NCBI GenBank assembly: GCA_018396515.1
Contig: JAGTQJ010000033.1
Span: 2,502-13,184, forward strand
Length of the DNA stretch: 10,683 nucleotides
Direction of reading: 5' to 3'
Source of the DNA: Candidatus Bathyarchaeota archaeon
Lineage (GTDB): Archaea; Thermoproteota; Bathyarchaeia; TCS64
Positions 1-5,831 of this stretch are shown here, one piece after another; positions within the stretch are counted from its first letter, which is position 1; the number at the start of each line of letters is the position of its first letter. The translations under genes and the position numbers were made by a program. Under the pieces are notes generated by a model, which was not told the origin of the DNA, did not search any database, and was given only the letters and a program-made list of their open reading frames with translations.

Positions 1-104
1 TTTTTCTGTTGAACGGGAGGAATATAGAGACCCTTGAGGGCGACGAGACGGAGCTTAGGGATGGAGACCTCGTGATCCTCCTCCCACCCTTCGCAGGGGG
101 ATGA
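1..104 (+). CDS. MoaD/ThiS-family sulfur-carrier protein, C-terminal part
   Basis: This is the last 33 codons of a reading frame that enters from the left edge (codons begin at base 3) and stops with TGA at 102-104. The visible peptide contains LLNGRNIETL, then ELRDGDLVILLPPFAGG. That matches the end of MoaD-type beta-grasp proteins: a 'NGR-I--L' strand, a 'L-DGD-V-L-PP' strand and a terminal Gly-Gly. In this family the C-terminal glycine is adenylated and thiocarboxylated to donate the dithiolene sulfur of molybdo- or tungstopterin. The neighbouring tungsten-enzyme gene 75 bases downstream supports a pterin-cofactor role; MoaD-like genes commonly sit next to AOR genes. ThiS or a SAMP-type protein modifier is an alternative that the fragment cannot exclude. 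The N-terminus and start lie outside the window. Confidence 0.8.
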   Translation, partial: FLLNGRNIETLEGDETELRDGDLVILLPPFAGG

Positions 105-151
105 AAAAGAGTTCTCCATGTCATCCCGAAGAGTAAAAGGCTTATTATTGC

Positions 152-157
152 TATAAA
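152..157 (+). promoter_or_regulatory. TATA box of the AOR gene
   Basis: TATAAA, whose centre is about 26 bases upstream of the TTG start at 180. This places transcription initiation at or next to the start codon, so the message would be leaderless. A weak GGTGA at 171-175 could act as a ribosome-binding site only if transcription began further upstream. CCG (158-160) and CGG (170-172) form a minor inverted repeat between the box and the start. Confidence 0.55.
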
Positions 158-179
158 CCGATCATTAAGCGGTGAAATT

Positions 180-2012
180 TTGAAGGGATGGAATGGACGT
201 CTCCTGAGGTTTGACCTATCCACGGGCAAAAAGATCGTTGAGGAGTACCCTAAGGATCTCGCTGAGAGGTTTGTCGGAGGGAGAGGCTTCGCAGTAAAAC
301 TATTATGGGATGAGCTGAGGCCGGGGACGGATCCGCTGAGCCCCGAGAATATCCTCATCTTCGCCGCAGGCCCCCTAACGGGCTACGCGCTGCCGAGCAG
401 CGGAAAGCTTGTAGTGGCATCAAAGAGCCCTCTCACAGGGGGGTACGGTGATGGAAACCTCGGCTCAATTGCGGCTGTCAACCTGAGGAGGGCGGGCTAC
501 GATGCGGTGATCATCACGGGTAGGGCGGCCAAGCCCAGCTATCTCCTAGTAGAGGATGATAGGGCCGAGCTGAGGGATGCCTCAGACCTCTGGGGCCTCG
601 ACACCTTCAAGGCCGAGGCGAGATTGAAGGATGCCCACGGGAGGGGCTCAGGGGTCCTGCTGATAGGACCCGCGGGCGAAAACCTTGTGAGCTTCGCGAC
701 AGTCGTCTCCCAGGAGGGGAGGGCCGGTGGAAGGCCCGGAATGGGGGCTGTGATGGGCTCCAAGAACCTCAAGGCCCTGGTCATCAACGGCTCTGGGGAG
801 CCCCAAGCCCACGACCCTAAAGGGCTTAGGGAGCTGGGTCAGGAGGGCTACCAGTCGATATTGAAGAGGGACAACTACGGCTTCTGGAGGAGGCAGGGGA
901 CCATGGCCACGGTCGAATGGTGCCAGGTCAACAGCACGCTTCCAACATATAACTTCAGGGAGGGTGTCTTCGAGGGGGCTGATGCCATAAGCGGGACAAC
1001 CATGGAGAAGATGGTGGTAAAGCAGAGGGGATGCCCCAACTGCAATATGATATGCGGAAATGTTGTGGTGGACTCTGAGGGGAGGGAGAGCGAGCTGGAC
1101 TACGAGAATGTCGCCATGCTAGGTTCCAATATAGGGCTGGGAGACCTGAGGAAGGTGGCCACCCTGAACAGGATGTGCGACGAACTTGGTTTGGATACCA
1201 TCGGGGCCGGCAACACGATCGGGTTCGCCATGGAGTCCGCCGAGATGGGGGCTCTAGACCTGGATATAACCTGGGGAGATTTCGAGGGGGCTAAGGGGCT
1301 CATAGAGGATCTAGCATATAGGAGAGGCGTTGGAGACCTCCTATCCTTGGGGGTGAAGAAGGCCTCGGAGAGGCTGGGGGGAGAAGCCCCCAAATGGGCC
1401 ATCCACGTCAAGGGGCTCGAGTGCAGCGCTTATGACTGCCACCTCGTCCCAGGCATGGCCCTCAGCTTCGCGACCTCCCCCATAGGGGCCCACCACAAGG
1501 ACGCATGGGTTATATCTTGGGAGATATCGACGGGGAGGAGGGCAGAGTACAACCCTGAGAAGGCGGATAAGGTGATAGAGTTCCAGAGGATAAGGGGAGG
1601 GATGTTCGAGGAGTTCGTTACCTGCAGGTTCCCCTGGATAGAGCTCGGCTTCGAGCTGGAATGGTACGTAAAGTTCTTCGAGGCCGCCACCGGGGTGAAG
1701 ACGAGCCTCGAGGAGATGTATAGCTTGGGGGACAGGGTCTACGCGTTGATAAGGGCCTTCTGGGTGAGGGAGTTCGGGGGCCGGTGGGGCAGGGAGCAGG
1801 ACTATCCGCCGTCCAGATGGTTCGATGAGCCTTTGAAGGAGGGGCCGATAAAGGGTTCTCACCTAGACAGGGAGAAGTACGACAAGCTCCTGCAGACATA
1901 CTACGACAAGAGAGGATGGGATGAGAGGGGAATACCCAGGAAGGCCACCCTCCAAAGATTAGGGCTAGGCGAAGAGGCAAGGGAGCTGGAGAGATATACA
2001 ACGCTGAAATAG
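180..2012 (+). CDS. aor: Tungsten-dependent aldehyde:ferredoxin oxidoreductase family protein
   Basis: 610 residues, the usual length for the AOR family, which oxidises aldehydes to carboxylic acids in the cytoplasm and passes electrons to ferredoxin. The N-terminus MKGWNGRLLRFDL is the typical family opening and supports the TTG start; no in-frame ATG or GTG lies just upstream. The [4Fe-4S] ligands are Cys285, Cys288 and Cys292 (CPNCNMIC) with Cys482 as the fourth. The first bis-pterin motif DxxGLD is Asp334-Asp339 (DELGLD). Glu309 (DYEN) and His439 (GAHHKD) lie where the family's catalytic-region Glu and His occur. The second pterin motif, DxxGLC in the Pyrococcus enzyme, reads EEFVTC (477-482), so this belongs to a divergent subfamily and its substrate is unknown. 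It lies directly downstream of a MoaD-like gene but has its own TATA box. Tungsten rather than molybdenum is inferred from family knowledge. Confidence 0.93.
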   Translation: MKGWNGRLLRFDLSTGKKIVEEYPKDLAERFVGGRGFAVKLLWDELRPGTDPLSPENILIFAAGPLTGYALPSSGKLVVASKSPLTGGYGDGNLGSIAAVNLRRAGYDAVIITGRAAKPSYLLVEDDRAELRDASDLWGLDTFKAEARLKDAHGRGSGVLLIGPAGENLVSFATVVSQEGRAGGRPGMGAVMGSKNLKALVINGSGEPQAHDPKGLRELGQEGYQSILKRDNYGFWRRQGTMATVEWCQVNSTLPTYNFREGVFEGADAISGTTMEKMVVKQRGCPNCNMICGNVVVDSEGRESELDYENVAMLGSNIGLGDLRKVATLNRMCDELGLDTIGAGNTIGFAMESAEMGALDLDITWGDFEGAKGLIEDLAYRRGVGDLLSLGVKKASERLGGEAPKWAIHVKGLECSAYDCHLVPGMALSFATSPIGAHHKDAWVISWEISTGRRAEYNPEKADKVIEFQRIRGGMFEEFVTCRFPWIELGFELEWYVKFFEAATGVKTSLEEMYSLGDRVYALIRAFWVREFGGRWGREQDYPPSRWFDEPLKEGPIKGSHLDREKYDKLLQTYYDKRGWDERGIPRKATLQRLGLGEEARELERYTTLK

Positions 2013-2160
2013 CCCCTTAACTTTCCAGTTTTTATACCTCTCCCACCCATGGATACCCGGTTCTAAGATCACCCAAACATGAGCTTCAGTTACAGAGAAC
2101 TTGGCTCAACCTCTCCTTATATGGCTCTAGAAGAGGAAAACCATTTCAACGCTTTAACGG

Positions 2161-2167
2161 TTTTATA
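2161..2167 (+). promoter_or_regulatory. TATA box of the FMN-binding protein gene
   Basis: TTTTATA centred on 2164, which is 27 bases upstream of GTG 2191 but only 15 bases upstream of the ATG at 2179. A transcript initiated from this box would begin near 2190, so the upstream ATG would not be transcribed. This spacing decides the start codon in favour of GTG 2191. Confidence 0.6.
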
Positions 2168-2190
2168 CATGAAACCGTATGAGATATCAT

Positions 2191-2676
2191 GTGAGGAGAA
2201 AGGATAAGGAGATCCTCGATGAGAGGATCCTGAAGGAGATCCTGAAGAGGGCTCGTTACATCACCATAGCCATGTGTCGGGGTGGTGAGCCCTACCTCGT
2301 CACCTTAACCCACGGCTACGATGAGGAGAAGAACAGCATATACTTCCACTGCGCCACCGAGGGGAAGAAGCTGGACTTCCTGAGGGAGAACCCACGAGTC
2401 TGGGGCCAAGCCATAATAGACCATGGATACCAGGAGGGGGAGTGCAACCATCTTTATGCCTCGGTCATGTTCGGGGGCAGAGTCACCTTCATCTCAGACA
2501 GGGAGGGGAAGCTCCATGCCCTCAGGCTGATGATAAGGCATCAGGAGAAGAACCCTGATGCACTCATGAGGAGGCTTGAGGGATGGGTGAGGGATGGAAC
2601 CCTAGACAGGGCCCTAGTGGGACGGATAGATATCGAGGAGTTCACAGGGAAGAAGTCACCCGAGGTCTCAATATAA
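2191..2676 (+). CDS. Pyridoxamine 5'-phosphate oxidase-like FMN-binding split-barrel protein
   Basis: 161 residues from GTG 2191 (165 from ATG 2179). The start was moved to 2191 for two reasons: the peptide then opens with MRRKDKEI, as many archaeal NimA-like/PNPOx-like proteins do, and the TATA box is correctly spaced for it. The body shows the family pattern: a strand with RYITIAMCRGGEPYLVTL, the IYFHCATEGKKLDF segment (phosphate/FMN-binding region), then ASVMFGGRVTFISDREGK and a helical C-terminus. Members are small cytoplasmic dimers that bind FMN or related flavins; the physiological reaction is mostly unknown, and nitroreductase or flavin-reductase roles are guesses. It is a monocistronic-looking gene between AOR and the TusA-like gene; a redox function would fit that position, but this is inference. 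Confidence 0.85.
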   Translation: MRRKDKEILDERILKEILKRARYITIAMCRGGEPYLVTLTHGYDEEKNSIYFHCATEGKKLDFLRENPRVWGQAIIDHGYQEGECNHLYASVMFGGRVTFISDREGKLHALRLMIRHQEKNPDALMRRLEGWVRDGTLDRALVGRIDIEEFTGKKSPEVSI

Positions 2677-2706
2677 CCCACAACTTCATGCGGCGTGACA
2701 TTCACC

Positions 2707-2715
2707 TTTTTATTA
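2707..2715 (+). promoter_or_regulatory. TATA box of the TusA-like gene
   Basis: TTTTTATTA; the core TTTATTA is centred about 28 bases upstream of ATG 2740. It argues for a leaderless message beginning at about 2740 and against the longer frame that opens at 2695, whose first codons would lie upstream of and over this box. Confidence 0.6.
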
Positions 2716-2739
2716 TCGCGGAGAGAAGGATTTTATGCC

Positions 2740-2979
2740 ATGTCGCCCAGCGTTAGCCCTGATAGAACCCTGAACTGCATGGGGCTGCACTGCCCGGAGC
2801 CGGTTCTAAGAACCAGGATCGAGCTGGATAGGATGGCCCCTGGAATGGTGCTCGAGGTGCACGCCGACGACCCGGAGGCTGAAGAGGATATAAAACGCCT
2901 GGTCACCCGTCTCGGCCATGAGATACTGAGCATAGAATCAGAGGGTGCGAGGGTGAGATTCCTCATCAGGAGGAGGTAG
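2740..2979 (+). CDS. TusA/SirA-family sulfurtransferase-like protein
   Basis: 79 residues from ATG 2740, the normal length of TusA proteins. The hallmark is the N-terminal motif CMGLHCPEPVLRTRIEL, with Cys18 of CPEP as the persulfide-carrying cysteine, followed by a MVLEV strand, the acidic DDPEAEEDI stretch, a helix and a final RVRFLIRR strand, giving the two-layer alpha/beta fold. TusA proteins relay sulfane sulfur between a desulfurase and acceptors, for tRNA thiolation, molybdopterin or sulfur oxidation. Here the partner is not visible, but a MoaD-like carrier and a tungstopterin enzyme lie about 0.7-2.7 kb upstream on the same strand, so a role in pterin sulfuration is possible. An upstream in-frame ATG 2695 would add 15 residues unlike the family and is rejected. 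An additional Cys13 precedes the motif. Confidence 0.87.
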   Translation: MSPSVSPDRTLNCMGLHCPEPVLRTRIELDRMAPGMVLEVHADDPEAEEDIKRLVTRLGHEILSIESEGARVRFLIRRR

Positions 2980-3036
2980 AGCCCCTCAAGTCCATTGAAG
3001 GATGATCAGGGCTTCCCCGCCTTTGATGGGCCCTAG

Positions 3037-3044
3037 AATTTATG
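3037..3044 (+). promoter_or_regulatory. TATA-like box of the TIM-barrel gene
   Basis: AATTTATG, centred about 26 bases upstream of ATG 3067, matching the spacing seen at the other + strand genes here and suggesting another leaderless transcript. It is a weaker match to TTTATATA than the other boxes. Confidence 0.45.
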
Positions 3045-3066
3045 AGGATGATGGGGGATCAACTCC

Positions 3067-3858
3067 ATGGAGGATGTCGACCTTAAAATGAGGATAGCTG
3101 TTTCTACACTCTTCTGCCTCCACAAGCCCCTTGAAGAGGCCCTCACGGATATCCTCCTCTCGGGCTCCAGGCTGATCGAGCTGACGGATGACGGCTCCCA
3201 CGCCTTGAACAGGCCGAGGGTTGAGAGGCTATTGGAGCTGAGGAGCTCCTATGGCCTGGAGTACTCCCTTCACGCCCCCTTCTCGAGCATGAACATAGCA
3301 GCGCCTGACGAGTATCTTCGGGAGGCCATGCTTAGACGCCTTGAGACCTCTATTAAGTGGGCTTCAGCTTTAGAGGCTGAGGCCCTCGTCTTCCATCCAG
3401 GGTCGGCCACCGCTATAGAGTATTTCACGCCGGGAGTAGGCTGGAACCTGAACATCAACTCTGTTAGAAGGATCATAAAATTCGCAGGGGAATACGGGGT
3501 CGAGGCGATGATGGAGAATTGCCCTGAGCCTTACCCCTTCCTGATGAAGTCCGTGGAGAGCTTCAACAGGTTCTACGAGGAGTCTGGGTTGGATCTGAAG
3601 ATCGTCCTGGATATAGCGCACGCCCACCTTAGGGGTGAGATAGATGGCTTCATAAAGCTCTTGGGTGGCAGGATCGGGCACATCCATGTGAGCGACAATA
3701 ATGGGCAGATGGATGAGCACCTCGAGGTGGGTAGGGGGTCGATCGATTGGGAGAGGGTTCTCCCCATGATAAGGGATACCAACTTCAAAGGCTGGATAGT
3801 CATCGAGTCCTTCAAGGGGGTAGAGAGGAGCATAAGGGTGCTGGAAGGGCTTTTTTAG
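3067..3858 (+). CDS. Sugar phosphate isomerase/epimerase-like TIM-barrel protein (AP endonuclease 2 family)
   Basis: 263 residues. The order of barrel-end motifs fits the xylose-isomerase-like/endonuclease IV superfamily: SLHAP (His69), VFHPGSA (His110), MMENCPEP (Glu150), LDIAHAH (Asp182, His185), HIHVSDNNG (His205, His207, Asp210), GRGSIDWERVL and WIVIESF (Glu247). These His/Asp/Glu residues are the usual divalent-metal ligands and catalytic acids. Members act either on sugars or sugar phosphates (isomerase, epimerase) or as AP endonucleases; the short loops and GSIDW motif favour a sugar isomerase/epimerase, but the substrate cannot be read from the sequence. Start ATG 3067 is preferred because of the TATA spacing; ATG 3088 (MRIAVST) is an alternative that would remove seven residues. 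The gene converges with rnz, with 4 bases between stop codons. Confidence 0.85.
   Translation: MEDVDLKMRIAVSTLFCLHKPLEEALTDILLSGSRLIELTDDGSHALNRPRVERLLELRSSYGLEYSLHAPFSSMNIAAPDEYLREAMLRRLETSIKWASALEAEALVFHPGSATAIEYFTPGVGWNLNINSVRRIIKFAGEYGVEAMMENCPEPYPFLMKSVESFNRFYEESGLDLKIVLDIAHAHLRGEIDGFIKLLGGRIGHIHVSDNNGQMDEHLEVGRGSIDWERVLPMIRDTNFKGWIVIESFKGVERSIRVLEGLF
3851..3856 (+). terminator. T6 run over the final codons, possible terminator
   Basis: TTTTTT spans part of the last Leu-Phe codons and the first base of the TAG stop of the TIM-barrel gene. Archaeal RNA polymerase terminates at U-runs with little need for a hairpin, and there is no room for a longer terminator because the convergent rnz stop codon begins at 3863. 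No T-run serving rnz in the opposite direction is obvious. Confidence 0.35.
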
Positions 3859-3862
3859 GGCT

Positions 3863-4768
3863 CTAGTTGGGAAGTTCGACCTCCATCATGTCCGTAGCGA
3901 TCACGGTGTTTGGGAAGATCCCCCTAGCCTGTTCGAGGAGGATGGATGCATCCGGATAGCGTGAGCTTATATGAATTAGGAAGAGGGATTTAACCCTTGC
4001 AGCAGAGGCCACCTCGGCTGCCTGCCTAGCCGTTGAGTGGCCATCCCTATCCGCCCTCTCGGCCAACTCCTCATCAAATGTGGCTTCATGTATGAGGATG
4101 TCCGCCCCATCAGCGAACTCTACTAGTCTTCTACTTGGCCTTGTGTCCCCGCTGTAAACGATCTTCCTCCCATCTCTGGGGGGATCCACGACCTCACCTG
4201 GCTTTATGACCCTACCATCCTCCAGGATGACCTCTTCACCGTACTGTAGCCTCCTCCATAGAGGCCCCTCAGGTATTCCAAGCATCCTAGCCCTGTCTGG
4301 ATGAAACCTCCCCGGCCTCGGGTTCTCTATTAGGCCATAAGACCAGCATTCACCATCATGCTCGGCTTTCAAGGCCTCAATCCTATACTCAGGTCCATAG
4401 TAGATGGTACCCTCCTCCACGAGCTCTACCACCTCGAGGGGGAAGCTCGGGGCGCCCAGTATAGAGCTGAAAGCCTTTATAAAGGAGGCGAGGCCTCTGG
4501 GCCCGTATACCTTTAGGGGGTGCTCTCTCTCGAGGAGGCTCATTGTCTGGAGAAGACCGGGCAGCCCGAGAACATGATCCCCGTGGAGATGGGTTATGAA
4601 GATCCTCATGGGGCGGTTGAAGCTCACATGGGCAGCCACCATCCTATGCTGAGTCCCCTCCCCGCAATCGAATAGGAGGACCTCCCTCTTCCTCAGTATA
4701 ACTATGGCGGGGGATCCCCTCTCCCTTGTGGGTATGCTCCCCCCCGTTCCTAGAAATATGATCTTCAT
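3863..4768 (-). CDS. rnz: Ribonuclease Z (tRNA 3'-end processing endonuclease)
   Basis: 301 residues, the length of the short-form tRNase Z. This beta-lactamase-fold zinc enzyme cuts tRNA precursors after the discriminator base so that CCA can be added. The N-terminus MKIIFLGTGGSIPT is the classic family start and fixes ATG 4768. Zinc ligands are in THLHGDH (His60, His62, Asp64, His65), His137, SGDT (Asp208) and the IHISSRY segment (His266). HEAT (227-230) and GHST (His244) are further RNase Z signatures. The region around 155-185, including RARMLGIPEGPLWRRL, corresponds to the exosite/flexible arm that grips the tRNA elbow. No TATA box lies 26 bases upstream of the start; instead there is a leader of roughly 35-50 bases containing a 13-codon reading frame that ends over the start codon. 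Convergent with the TIM-barrel gene. Confidence 0.96.
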   Translation of the reverse strand: MKIIFLGTGGSIPTRERGSPAIVILRKREVLLFDCGEGTQHRMVAAHVSFNRPMRIFITHLHGDHVLGLPGLLQTMSLLEREHPLKVYGPRGLASFIKAFSSILGAPSFPLEVVELVEEGTIYYGPEYRIEALKAEHDGECWSYGLIENPRPGRFHPDRARMLGIPEGPLWRRLQYGEEVILEDGRVIKPGEVVDPPRDGRKIVYSGDTRPSRRLVEFADGADILIHEATFDEELAERADRDGHSTARQAAEVASAARVKSLFLIHISSRYPDASILLEQARGIFPNTVIATDMMEVELPN

Positions 4769-4806
4769 CCCAGATCCAGCCTTGATGTGTCTCCTTCAGT
4801 CCTCAT
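4765..4806 (-). other. 13-codon leader reading frame overlapping the rnz start
   Basis: On the minus strand an ATG at 4806 opens a frame reading MRTEGDTSRLDLG, whose TGA stop overlaps the rnz ATG (ATGA). Possible TATA boxes lie upstream at 4825-4831 (TTTTTAA on the minus strand) and 4839-4847 (TATTAATTA). If transcription starts at the farther box, the leader frame would be translated first and could hand ribosomes to rnz by termination-reinitiation. The arrangement may also be chance, as an ATGA overlap needs only an A after the start codon. There is no Shine-Dalgarno sequence directly before rnz. Confidence 0.2.
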
Positions 4807-4871
4807 GGTCTTAAACATCAAGCCTTAAAAATCGTCGGTAATTAATACCTGAGCCTAAAAGGGGAGGGGTT

Positions 4872-4889
4872 GGAGTTAATTATAGCTCC
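4872..4889. promoter_or_regulatory. Imperfect hairpin in the thioredoxin-rnz spacer
   Basis: GGAGTTAATTATAGCTCC can pair as a 7-bp stem (one G-T pair) around an AATT loop. On the minus strand it lies about 30 bases beyond the thioredoxin stop codon and is followed by CCCTTTTAG, so it could mark the 3' end of the thioredoxin transcript; it could equally be a protein-binding site upstream of the rnz promoter. Confidence 0.25.
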
Positions 4890-4917
4890 ATTTTTATGCT
4901 GTCAGGGTGGGCGACCT

Positions 4918-5298
4918 CTATACTCTCAGCGGTGTGCTCTGGCCTAGGCACTCCTCCTTCTTCTCCAGTAGCCTTTCTATCTCTTCCGTGAGCCTCTCCA
5001 TGGGCCTATAGCCCACTATCTCCCCTATGATTCTGCCACTACAGATCAGCTTTAGGGTTGGGGTTCCTAGGATTCCAAGGCTCAAGGCGAGCCTCTGGTT
5101 CTCCGGGCTTTGAAGGACGTTGACCTTCAAGAATTTGACCCTATCCCCAAACCTCTCCGGGAGCTGATCATATATCGGGTTTAGCCTTAGGCACCAGCCA
5201 CACATGGGATGCCAAAAGTCTACCACCACAGGCTTCTCCGACCTCAGAACCTCCCTCTCCCAGTCACCTGCTTGGATCTCAACAACTTTAGGGCTCAT
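4918..5298 (-). CDS. Thioredoxin-fold disulfide oxidoreductase
   Basis: 126 residues, slightly longer than a classical thioredoxin (about 105-110). The core is complete: the strand KPVVVDFW, the active site Cys33-Gly-Trp-Cys36 (CGWC), the LKVNV strand, the cis-proline motif GTPT (Pro80) and the GEIVGY strand. The residues before the first cysteine are HPM rather than the usual A-x-W, and the dipeptide GW replaces GP, so the redox potential and partner probably differ from thioredoxin 1. There is no signal peptide or membrane segment, so it acts in the cytoplasm, reducing or transferring disulfides. The C-terminal tail (113-126, KKEECLGQST) carries an extra cysteine. The start has a weak TATA-like TTATTAG 26-30 bases upstream and no Shine-Dalgarno sequence. 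It lies 46 bases downstream of the 114-residue gene. Confidence 0.9.
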   Translation of the reverse strand: MSPKVVEIQAGDWEREVLRSEKPVVVDFWHPMCGWCLRLNPIYDQLPERFGDRVKFLKVNVLQSPENQRLALSLGILGTPTLKLICSGRIIGEIVGYRPMERLTEEIERLLEKKEECLGQSTPLRV

Positions 5299-5321
5299 AG
5301 TGTATATGAGATCGAAAGGAG

Positions 5322-5329
5322 ACTAATAA
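5322..5329 (-). promoter_or_regulatory. Weak TATA-like box for the thioredoxin gene
   Basis: On the minus strand this reads TTATTAGT, centred about 27 bases upstream of ATG 5298, inside the 46-base gap after the preceding gene. It is a poorer match than the other boxes, but the spacing is the same as at the leaderless genes of this window. Confidence 0.35.
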
Positions 5330-5344
5330 TGGTTGCTCTCCTTT

Positions 5345-5689
5345 TCATATCTCCTTAAATATTAGGGCGCCATCCGTTATGGTCAACTCATATAGCTGGT
5401 TTGGATAGGGCCTCAGCTTGAAGGCTTCCATCTCCTCTGCTGTTAGGATCAGGGTCATCTTCCTCATCTCTATTTCCCCTTCCCCTCCACCTGGGAGGAC
5501 CTGCTGCATGGTCTTGCCTATCTGCATAACCATTTTACCTATCTCCTCTGGAAGCTCGGGGGGTGCCACCATAACCATCGGCGGGCGGGGCCTGACCTCA
5601 ACGAACTCTATCTGGTAACCCTCCCTATTCTCCACATCCCTAACCGCTGTTATTGAGTGAACCTTCAGCTTTATCTTCGAACTAATCAT
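5345..5689 (-). CDS. Small conserved archaeal protein, possibly arcadin-1-like
   Basis: 114 residues. I do not recognise it with certainty. The visible architecture is an N-terminal beta strand region (KIKLKVHSITAVRDVEN, EGYQIEFVEVR), a proline-rich link (PRPPMVMVAPPELP), a methionine-rich amphipathic helix (residues 46-64, EEIGKMVMQIGKTMQQV), a Gly/Glu loop (GGGEGEIE), then MTLILTAEEMEAF and a final strand ending in GALIFKEI. This strand-helix-strand layout, with a closing 'L-LT-EE' segment, resembles my recollection of arcadin-1, a companion protein of the archaeal actin crenactin, but that is memory-based and tentative. No catalytic residues or membrane segments are seen; there is no cysteine or zinc motif. 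No TATA box sits at the leaderless distance; a TTTTAAA-like box on the minus strand near 5788-5794 would give a leader of about 80 bases. Confidence 0.7.
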   Translation of the reverse strand: MISSKIKLKVHSITAVRDVENREGYQIEFVEVRPRPPMVMVAPPELPEEIGKMVMQIGKTMQQVLPGGGEGEIEMRKMTLILTAEEMEAFKLRPYPNQLYELTITDGALIFKEI

Positions 5690-5831
5690 ATGACTATAAT
5701 AATTGGAGGAGCACCTTGAAATAGGTTACCCTGAGGCATTTCCCTCCAACTCATGAAGGAGGTTGGCTGAAGCAGGTGGAGGCTCGATTTAAAATCCACG
5801 AGTCTATAAACGAGATATAGATGGGGAGGGT

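Noticed and set aside
171..175. GGTGA as Shine-Dalgarno for the AOR gene
   Set aside because: The TATA box at 152-157 puts the transcription start at about 180, downstream of this sequence; the match to the anti-SD is also short and close to the start codon.
1341..1862. 173-codon minus strand frame antisense to AOR
   Set aside because: It is fully inside a well-supported AOR coding region, is rich in Pro, Leu and Arg as expected from the reverse of a GC-rich gene, and shows no domain.
2079..2207. 42-codon + strand frame (MSFSYRELGST...) between AOR and the FMN protein
   Set aside because: It runs through the TATA box of the downstream gene and into its coding region in another frame, has no recognisable motif, and no promoter is correctly spaced for it.
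2226..2247. Tandem GATCCTGAAG repeats in the FMN protein gene
   Set aside because: They encode the repeating helix residues ILKEILKR and look like codon coincidence rather than a functional repeat.
2695..2739. Upstream extension of the TusA-like protein (MTFTFLLSRREGFYA)
   Set aside because: The DNA of this extension contains the TATA box (2707-2715), and TusA proteins normally begin close to the CPEP motif.
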